From Lachnospiraceae bacterium (GTDB lineage Bacteria; Bacillota; Clostridia; Lachnospirales; Lachnospiraceae), in assembly GCA_017442865.1 (NCBI GenBank), contig JAFRXK010000041.1, positions 1-43,093 of the forward strand: 43,093 nucleotides of DNA, read 5' to 3'. The translations under genes were made by a program, and so were the position numbers. A model generated the notes under the pieces. That model saw only the letters and a list, made by a program, of their open reading frames with translations. It was not told the DNA's origin and did no database searches. This document shows, in pieces, positions 1 to 7,100 of this stretch; the stretch's first letter is position 1; each line of letters starts with the position of its first letter.

Positions 1-1016
1 CTCTCAGCGCGCCTTTCTTCCAGCTCCTTAGCAATATCTGAAAGTCTGCCCTCTATATGTGTAATGCCGGCGCGCTCAGTATTAATCTGCTCGTATGTAA
101 CCTTTATCTGACCGTTTAAATTCTCGGATAAAACGCTGAATTCATTAATCTGCTCCCTGTCAGCATTAATATTTTCATCTATTGATGCAATACTGCTCTC
201 AAGCTCCTCGTAGCGGACTCTTAATGTGTTTGATTCTCCTGTTAAATCCTCAAGCTGTCCATTAACAATTTCCGTATTTGAATTGACATCTTTTATTTTA
301 TTGTTAATCTGTCCGCTGTCCAGAATATAAGCGTTTATATCGTATTTTTTAAGCTCTTCTTTTAATTTTAAATATTCCTTTGCCTTTTCAGACTGACGCT
401 CTAAAGGTCCGAACTGCTTTTCCAGCTCGCTTAAAATGTCAGTAACCCTGTTTAGGTTTATCTGCTCATTCTCAAGCTTCTTCTGTGCAGCAGCCTTACG
501 CTTTTTATACTTTACGATACCTACCGTCTCGTCAAAAAGCTCCCTTCTGTCCTCAGGCTTACCGCTTAATATCTTGTCAATCTGTCCCTGTCCGATAATA
601 GAATAGCCTTCTTTACCAATTCCTGTATCATAAAAAAGCTCATAAACGTCCCTTAAACGGCATGGAGTGCCATTCAGGGTATATTCACTCTCTCCTGAGC
701 GGTAAACTCTTCTGCCGACAGTTACCTCATCATAATCAATTGCAAGACTATGGTCGGAATTGTCAAGCGTAAGCGCCGCATAAGCATAGCCCTGAGGCTT
801 TCTGTTCTGCGTACCCGAAAAAATAACATCCTGCATGTTTGAGCCTCTAAGCTGCTTTGAGCTCTGCTCGCCAAGTACCCATCTTACCGCATCGGCGACG
901 TTACTCTTACCGCTTCCGTTCGGACCTACAATCGCAGTAATACCATCATGAAATTCAAAATTAATCTTGTTTGCAAAGGACTTAAAGCCCTGTAACTCTA
1001 TACTTTTTAAATACAT
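1..1016 (-). CDS. smc: Chromosome partition protein SMC, N-terminal part (cut by window edge)
   Basis: This is the N-terminal third of SMC, the ATPase that compacts and segregates the chromosome with ScpA and ScpB. The ATG at 1016 opens with MYLKSIELQGFKSFA, followed by a Walker A P-loop (GPNGSGKSN, about residues 32-40) and an Arg/Gln-rich ATPase core with the Q-loop region (WVLGEQSSKQLRG). From about residue 170 the sequence turns into a Glu/Lys/Leu-rich coiled coil that continues past base 1. The gene lies 23 bp downstream of rnc, in the common Firmicutes order acpP-rnc-smc, so it is probably cotranscribed with rnc. The frame is open to the edge; hinge and C-terminal Walker B lie outside the window. 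Confidence 0.96.
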   Translation of the reverse strand, partial: MYLKSIELQGFKSFANKINFEFHDGITAIVGPNGSGKSNVADAVRWVLGEQSSKQLRGSNMQDVIFSGTQNRKPQGYAYAALTLDNSDHSLAIDYDEVTVGRRVYRSGESEYTLNGTPCRLRDVYELFYDTGIGKEGYSIIGQGQIDKILSGKPEDRRELFDETVGIVKYKKRKAAAQKKLENEQINLNRVTDILSELEKQFGPLERQSEKAKEYLKLKEELKKYDINAYILDSGQINNKIKDVNSNTEIVNGQLEDLTGESNTLRVRYEELESSIASIDENINADREQINEFSVLSENLNGQIKVTYEQINTERAGITHIEGRLSDIAKELEERRAE

Positions 1017-1039
1017 ATCCTACCTGCCATATTCACGGA

Positions 1040-1735
1040 TCATTTTTTATCTTTAAGCTTAAGCAGTGCTTCATAGGCTGCCTGCTGCTCTGCAGCCTTT
1101 TTGCTCCTGCCCTTACCCACGGCAATTTTATCACTGCCTATATATACTGCAACGGTAAATTCCCTGCAATGGTCCGGACCGCTTTCATCTATTATTTTGT
1201 ATGATAAATTATTCGAATGCTCTTTCTGAACCATTTCCTGTAAGATAGTTTTGCTATCATAAAAGAGCTGCTTGTGCTCCAGGTCATTCATAACAAATCT
1301 GAACACAAAATCTTTTGCATTAGCAAAACCACCATCTAAATAAATTGCACCTATAAGTGCCTCAAACGCATCAGACAAAATGGAATCCCTCTTCATTCCC
1401 TCTGTCATAATCTCGCCTCTGCCAAGCACCAGAAAGCTTCCAAGATTAATTGTTCTTGCACATTCAGCCAGCGAAAACTCGCATACTGCGCTCGCCCTTA
1501 TCTTCGTCAGCTCTCCCTCCGGCAGATAATCATAATTTTTATAAAGATATTCACTGCTGCAAAGCTCAAGCACTGCATCGCCCAGAAACTCAAGTCTTTC
1601 ATTGCTCTTAAGCTTGTCCAGCTTTTTTTCTCCCACATATGAGCTATGTGTCATAGCATGTGAAAGCATATTGATATCATTGAACTTATAACCTATAACC
1701 TTTTGAAGCGTAACCAAATTCTGATTTCTGTCCAT
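1040..1735 (-). CDS. rnc: Ribonuclease III
   Basis: RNase III cleaves double-stranded RNA and processes rRNA precursors and structured mRNAs. At 231 residues it has the usual length. The signature ERLEFLGDAV is at residues 46-55 and the second acidic catalytic segment DAFEALIGAIYLD at about 122-134. A C-terminal double-stranded RNA-binding domain spans about 159-228 and ends in the basic GKGRSKKAAEQQAA helix. The ATG start at 1735 gives the typical N-terminus (QKVIGYKFNDINMLSHAMTHSSY). A terminator hairpin lies between acpP and this gene, so it is transcribed by readthrough or from its own promoter. smc follows after 23 bp. Confidence 0.97.
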   Translation of the reverse strand: MDRNQNLVTLQKVIGYKFNDINMLSHAMTHSSYVGEKKLDKLKSNERLEFLGDAVLELCSSEYLYKNYDYLPEGELTKIRASAVCEFSLAECARTINLGSFLVLGRGEIMTEGMKRDSILSDAFEALIGAIYLDGGFANAKDFVFRFVMNDLEHKQLFYDSKTILQEMVQKEHSNNLSYKIIDESGPDHCREFTVAVYIGSDKIAVGKGRSKKAAEQQAAYEALLKLKDKK

Positions 1736-1774
1736 TACTTTCTCCCGTATGAATAAGTAATTACTTTATATCAT

Positions 1775-1809
1775 AAAAAGCCCTCTCTATAAAGCAGCGA
1801 GGGCTTTTT
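1775..1809 (-). terminator. Intrinsic terminator between acpP and rnc
   Basis: A perfect 11-bp stem, AAAAAGCCCTC (1775-1785) with GAGGGCTTTTT (1799-1809), encloses a 13-nt loop. Read in the direction of acpP it ends in a T run, and the A run on the other arm makes it look bidirectional. It lies 12 bases beyond the acpP stop and so probably sets the ratio of acpP to rnc/smc transcript. Confidence 0.85.
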
Positions 1810-1821
1810 AACCTTAAACAC

Positions 1822-2046
1822 TTATGCGTTCTTTATCTGCTCAACCGCATCCGCAACAGTTACAATGCTTTCTACAGCGTCCTCCGGTATGCTGATACCA
1901 AACTCCTCTTCAATACCCATGACAATCTGCATAACATCAATTGAATCCGCACCTAAATCATCAATAAATGTAGTTTCCATGGTAATCTCTTCTTTGTCAA
2001 TGTTTAATACCTCTGCAATAATGCTCTGAATTTTTTCAAACTCCAT
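1822..2046 (-). CDS. acpP: Acyl carrier protein
   Basis: ACP carries growing acyl chains on a 4'-phosphopantetheine arm during fatty acid synthesis. The 74-residue acidic protein has the conserved attachment motif GADSIDVMQ, with Ser35 as the predicted modified residue. The rest has the four-helix ACP pattern (IPEDAVESIVTVADAVEQI). It lies 16 bp after plsX, whose product makes acyl-phosphate from acyl-ACP, so the two are functionally and probably transcriptionally linked. A strong terminator follows. Confidence 0.97.
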   Translation of the reverse strand: MEFEKIQSIIAEVLNIDKEEITMETTFIDDLGADSIDVMQIVMGIEEEFGISIPEDAVESIVTVADAVEQIKNA

Positions 2047-2062
2047 AACTTTCTTTCCTTTC

Positions 2063-3094
2063 TTACTTATCTGTTTCTATAATAAAACATTCTTTTAATT
2101 TTTCAATAATTTTTTGATTTTTAAATACTGCACATTGGAATATTGTATTCTTAACCTCTTTTGCAGTTGAACTTCCGTGTGTCTTTACAACCAGTCCGTT
2201 AAGTCCCAAAAGCGGTGCTCCGCCATACTGTGACGCATCAAAGGACTTAAGCGTCTTTTTTAATGCCGGTTTTATAAGGAGCGCTCCTATTTTTGAACGA
2301 AGCGAGCTCATAAGTCCTTTCTTCACAACTCCAAGAAGAGCCGAGGCTGTTCCTTCGTACAATTTAAGTATTACATTGCCTGTGAATGCCTCGCAGACAA
2401 TGACATCCGCCCCGCCGTGCGGAATCTCTCTGGCTTCAATACTGCCTGTAAAATTTATGTCCTCACATTCCTTAAGTAACGGATATGTCTCTTTAACCAG
2501 AGCATTGCCCTTTTCTTCCTCGACGCCGATATTCACAATAGAAACCCTCGGCTTATCAACACCCATGACATACTGCATGTATATAGAGCCCATCTTTGCA
2601 AATTGCACAAGGTGCGAAGACCTCGCATCGACATTCGCGCCGCTGTCAACCAGCAGTGAAACGCCCTTATCAGTAGGAATAACCGCACCAATCGGCGCTC
2701 TCTCAACACCCTTAAGTCTTCCGACTATAAAGATGCCTCCGGCAAGTACTGCGCCTGTACTTCCTGCAGAAACAAATGCATCCGCCTTACCCTCCTTAAC
2801 AAGCTTCATGCCTACAACAATTGAGGAATCCTTCTTACGCCTGATGGCTGTTGTTGGAACGTCATCATTTGTAATAACCTCAGTAGCATTAATGATTTCA
2901 ATGTTCGCAGCCGGATACTGATGCTTTGAAAGCTCTGCCTTAACGGCATCCTCAACTCCGACCAGAAGCACCTTAATCGTGGCATCAGCATTTACAGCGT
3001 CAACCGCACCCTGCACCATCGCAGAAATTCCGTTGTCGCCGCCCATGGCGTCAAGAGCTACTATTGTATTTATATTTTTAGTATCTTCCATCAT
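2063..3094 (-). CDS. plsX: Phosphate acyltransferase PlsX
   Basis: PlsX converts acyl-ACP to acyl-phosphate, the acyl donor that PlsY uses in the first step of phospholipid synthesis. The 343-residue protein has the family hallmarks: IVALDAMGGDNG near the N-terminus (residues 11-22), DVPTTAIRRKKDSS, FVSAGSTGAVLAGG and DVIVCEAFTGNVILKLYEG. The start is the first of two ATGs (MMED), with GGAGG six bases upstream. acpP follows in the same transcript. A TTGATT/TATATT promoter and a leader inverted repeat precede it. Confidence 0.97.
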   Translation of the reverse strand: MMEDTKNINTIVALDAMGGDNGISAMVQGAVDAVNADATIKVLLVGVEDAVKAELSKHQYPAANIEIINATEVITNDDVPTTAIRRKKDSSIVVGMKLVKEGKADAFVSAGSTGAVLAGGIFIVGRLKGVERAPIGAVIPTDKGVSLLVDSGANVDARSSHLVQFAKMGSIYMQYVMGVDKPRVSIVNIGVEEEKGNALVKETYPLLKECEDINFTGSIEAREIPHGGADVIVCEAFTGNVILKLYEGTASALLGVVKKGLMSSLRSKIGALLIKPALKKTLKSFDASQYGGAPLLGLNGLVVKTHGSSTAKEVKNTIFQCAVFKNQKIIEKLKECFIIETDK

Positions 3095-3123
3095 CTATGC
3101 CTCCGTGTATTATGACACCAATA

Positions 3124-3163
3124 TCAAAAGGGCATAATTTTCTAGAACTAAAACACCTTTTGA
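3124..3163 (-). promoter_or_regulatory. Inverted repeat in the plsX leader, possible operator
   Basis: TCAAAAGG (3124-3131) and CCTTTTGA (3156-3163) form an 8-bp inverted repeat with a 24-base spacer, between the predicted plsX promoter and its start codon. Fatty acid regulators of the FapR and FabT types act at such places in Firmicutes, but the match to their known consensus is not convincing, so the regulator is unassigned. Confidence 0.3.
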
Positions 3164-3203
3164 CTTCAACATCATATTATGCACTACAAAATGCACCTAC
3201 TAT

Positions 3204-3232
3204 AATATACACAAAATATATCTATAAATCAA
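3204..3232 (-). promoter_or_regulatory. Predicted sigma-A promoter for plsX-acpP
   Basis: On the minus strand TTGATT (3227-3232) is followed by a 17-base spacer and TATATT (3204-3209), upstream of plsX in an AT-rich region. No gene is visible in 3095-3301. Confidence 0.55.
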
Positions 3233-3301
3233 TATTTTTATAAATATATAAGAATTATTTTTAGGTGTTGATTTTGCACGTTAATATTATGCAAAGATGC
3301 A

Positions 3302-4027
3302 TTATTTATACATTTCACTGTAGAATACCCTCATACCCGGCTCGGCACACCTGATAACAGTCACCATATCCTCTTCATCAAGACCTACACAGCCAAGCGT
3401 GTAAGGCTTTGTACCCTTACAATGCAGGAATAATGCAGAGCCGTTCGGATAAACATTTTCAGGATTTGTATCTGTGGCAATTCCGTAATTGTATTCCGGT
3501 GTATAAAGATACATCTTCTCACCATTGCACTTATGCCCGGTTTCTTCAATATCAATGATTGTATTGTAATATTCGGAATCCTCGTCACATGCGTATGTTG
3601 TAGGCTTAACCTGAATATATTTAAGAGCTGTACCTGGATTATCCCTGATTCCAAATGCTTCACGAATTCCAAAGTCACCGAGTGGAGACTTTCCGCTTCC
3701 CTCCTGTGTATCTCCCATACCATTTACACCGACGTAGGCATCTGACCTAAACATCAGGCTCCATGTATTGTTTTCATCGCGGTTTTTCTGATAAAATTCC
3801 ACCTTCGCATCGCTTCCTGTCGTATGTGTTACAAGAAGAATCTGGTTTACATTATCATCATAGCGGTACTTCCACAGCTCTTCTCTTCTTGCCTGCGCAC
3901 TGTCCTTATCAATCTCAGGCTGTGCCTCCTTAGCTGAATCATCAGTGTTTTTCTGACTAAATGCGTTACACCCTGATAACAAAATACTGCATAAAACCGC
4001 TATTATAATTACTTTACCTCTAAACAT
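3302..4027 (-). CDS. Lipoprotein L,D-transpeptidase (YkuD/YafK-like catalytic domain)
   Basis: This is a predicted exported lipoprotein with an L,D-transpeptidase domain, a family that forms 3-3 peptidoglycan cross-links or attaches proteins to the wall. The start chosen is the ATG at 4027, which has AAGGAGA upstream; an ATG 12 codons earlier has no such site. The signal peptide ends in a lipobox, LLSGC. The catalytic region shows GKSPLGDFGIREAFGI followed later by a His-containing strand and the Cys motif TLGCVGL, closer to the YafK-type GC(V/F)G/A(L/M) form than to classical SHGC(I/V)R. Length is 241 residues. It stands alone between plsX and the mannanase. The substrate (transpeptidation or another wall activity) is not shown by the sequence. 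Confidence 0.82.
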   Translation of the reverse strand: MFRGKVIIIAVLCSILLSGCNAFSQKNTDDSAKEAQPEIDKDSAQARREELWKYRYDDNVNQILLVTHTTGSDAKVEFYQKNRDENNTWSLMFRSDAYVGVNGMGDTQEGSGKSPLGDFGIREAFGIRDNPGTALKYIQVKPTTYACDEDSEYYNTIIDIEETGHKCNGEKMYLYTPEYNYGIATDTNPENVYPNGSALFLHCKGTKPYTLGCVGLDEEDMVTVIRCAEPGMRVFYSEMYK

Positions 4028-4072
4028 ATGCCTTCTCCTTAAAATTATATTATGATATCCCAAAGGAAATAT

Positions 4073-4096
4073 CCCCTCTCCTTCGCAGGAGAGGGG
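4073..4096. terminator. Perfect 10-bp hairpin between mannanase and L,D-transpeptidase
   Basis: CCCCTCTCCT (4073-4082) pairs with AGGAGAGGGG (4087-4096) around a 4-base loop. It lies downstream of the mannanase gene on the minus strand. The best T run (CTTTTT, 4100-4105) is on the plus strand; the minus-strand tail ATATTTCC is weak, so termination efficiency for the mannanase transcript is uncertain. Confidence 0.55.
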
Positions 4097-4159
4097 GAAC
4101 TTTTTAATGAGGGCGATTAGTCCCTTTTAACAGTCTTTAACATCTGCCGGGACTGAATA

Positions 4160-7100
4160 TTATTTAAATGATGGTAATTCATTTTTTACTATAACATTTT
4201 CAGCCCAGTACAAATTCTGAATCTCTGAATTATTATTATAACTGAAGGTAAGCTCTGCCCAGCTCATGCAGAATACCCATCTTGGCTGACTGTATAACGT
4301 AGAAGATGTTGGCAGCTTATCACATTCGCCAATTGCAATCATCTTGCTTCCTGCAATTCCAAGTGCGTAATTATACTTGAAGGATGTATATCCATCTCCG
4401 TTATAGAAGTCTACAGCCAGAACATCCCAATAATTTTCACCAGGATTGTACTGATCCCAGTCATATGATAAATCCTGCATATCCCATACCCAGATAAGAT
4501 TATCAAGTCCTAATGTATTCTCGAAATAGTCTCTGGTAAGTCTGTAAAGAGCCTGTGTGCCATTATAGCCCTTTCTTCCGCCCCACCAGAATACGCCCTG
4601 ATTCATCTCATGGAACGGTCTTACGATTACAGCAACGCCCTTACTTTGCAGATACTTAAGATATACGCCGTATTCGTCCATTCTGCTCTTCCATGCAGTG
4701 TTCAGACCTCCGCCGTTTGTAATTAAATCTGACCACTGCCAGTCTGAGAGCGATGAACATATTGCATTGCTTCCGCTGTTCCAGTCAACTCCGTATTTCT
4801 CAGAGTCCACAGATACTGTCGGCGGTGCAACATGGAACATTATCTGAACGATTGAACCGCTGTTCCACTGTCTCTCACATTCATAAATCATTGACCATCT
4901 GTTTGATACATCACTTGAAGAATACAGAAAATCTCCGCTCCAAAGTGCCGGCGCCTGACCGGTAATTGCAACTACATGGTCGGTCTGGCTTGTAGGATTT
5001 GAATTTGGTTCTCTGTTATGAATACCTATAATCGTCTTGCTTCCACTGATACTGTTCAAATATGATAACACAGCGTTTTTTGCCCTTGCTGCAGCGCTTA
5101 AGCCATCATCCTGATAAGCGCTGTAATCGAAGTTTTGGAAATAATCCTCGAACACAGGTGTCCACCACTCCAGATAACCTGTTGCGTTCGGATGAATATT
5201 ATCAGCCATGTATCTCCAGTAGTCAGATGAGCTTATGTTTCTCATGTCCTGATTGTTCCACAAATCAATTATGCCGATATTCCACTTGTCCTTTATGCTA
5301 TACAAAGCATTTACCATCTGCTGGTAATATGCACTGTCATAGTATGTATTCGTATAGAAAGAAACCGGACAATTCCATGTATTCTTTGCATAACAAATAA
5401 TATATTCCATCGCTCCGATTATGGTCGATGTATCAAAATCATTTAAATTGTATGAATTGCTTACGCTTCCGAGTGTCAGCTGCCTTGAAGCGTCATTAGT
5501 CGATAACTGGCAGATAAAATGGTCACAATGAGCATTTGTATCAAAGCCTCTGAGCATTCTCTGAACATATGAATCCCAGCCTGTATCAACCAGGGTCGTA
5601 CCCGAAACGGCTTCCTTTACACATGTACAGTTGTTTCTTTGCGCTATATAATCCACAAACGATACACCGCCTGCAGCGGATCCGTATGTTACCGACGAAC
5701 CAAGGAAGAAGAAGGTCTTCCCCTCAATATTGTTGCCTGAATCAGGCTGCGTAACCACTTCTGACGCAGGTACTGAAAGCGTTATGCTGTACGTATTATT
5801 ATTTTCATTTACTTCTGCTGTTAATCTGTTCACATCATCCACCCATGCCATTATTGTGTGTGTTCCGTTCGTCGCTGACCATGTGCTTCCGTTTGATCCG
5901 CCATTACATGTAAGCTCAACTGACTGACCTGCCTTAAGTCCGCTTGAATATGAATCACACCATGTAATATTTCCTGTATTTCCGTCTACCTGTACCTGAT
6001 AACCGATAATAGTTCCCGAAGGAATATCCCCGTCACCCTGATTTCTTACTGTTACTGTCCAGGTAACAGGTGTTCCGTTTGAGATGGAGCCTCCGCCCCA
6101 TGCAATGTTCGTAACAACAAGGTCGTATCCGCCTGTTACCACCGGAACGTATTGTGTCTCCGGTGCCTGCGTCGGCTCCTGCGTCTGTTCCTGCGTTGGC
6201 TCCTGCGTCTGTTCCTGCGTTGGCTCCTGTGTCGGCTCCTGTGTTACTGCCTGTGTCTGCGCTTCGGTCTGCGCCTGCGTCTGCGGCGCATAATTATCAC
6301 CCTTAAGCTCAATCCAGTTAATTGCATAGCCTGCTGCTCCTCCTGCCTCAAGCTTTAAGGTATGATTTCCTGACGTAATATATACCTGTGAGCTTTCAAA
6401 GGTCTGGAATGTTGCAAATGAGCCCGTGCTTTGTACATCTACTGTTGTTACAAGTGTTCCATCCAAATAAACATTGACTTTCTTTGTTCCGGCATACTTT
6501 ATTGACGCTCTTAAGTATATCATATAATTGCCGCTGTCTGCCACATTTACATTGTAGCTTGCGTAATCATACCTTGCAAATCCGGTAATGTATAATGAAT
6601 TCTCATACTGCTTTGTTGATACATATACACCGCCATAAGCATCCGCATAATCCTCAGCCTCGATATGAATAGCTGCATTCTCTCCCTGAGACTGCGTTGG
6701 TGCTTCAGTTTGAGCCTGCGTTGGTGTTTCAGTCTGAGCCTGCGTTGGTGCTTCAGTCTGAGCCTGCGTCTGCGGCGCAGAAGCATTGCCCTTAAGCTCA
6801 ATCCAGTTAATTGCATAGCCTGCCGCTGTCGCAGCTTCAAGCTTTAACGTATGGCTGCCTGCTGCAAGAGTAATTTCCGGACTTGAGAAGGTCTGGAACG
6901 TTGCAAAAGAACCGGTGCTCCAGATGTCAACTACCGTTACCCGCACGCCGTCCACATATACATTAACCTTCTTTGTTCCCGAATATTTTATTGACGCCCT
7001 TAAATCAATGGTGTAATTGCCGCTGTCTGCCACATTAACATTATAAATTACACTGTCACTCTTTGCAAAGCCTGTGATATAAAATGACTCTTCATACTGC

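Noticed and set aside
2376..2921. Long open frame on the plus strand within plsX
   Set aside because: It is antisense to plsX, has no binding site or known motif, and its Ser/Thr/Pro-rich composition mirrors the codon use of the real gene.
6084..6847. Several Cys- or Arg-rich open frames antisense or out of frame to the mannanase linkers
   Set aside because: They arise from the repeated Thr/Gln codons read in other frames.
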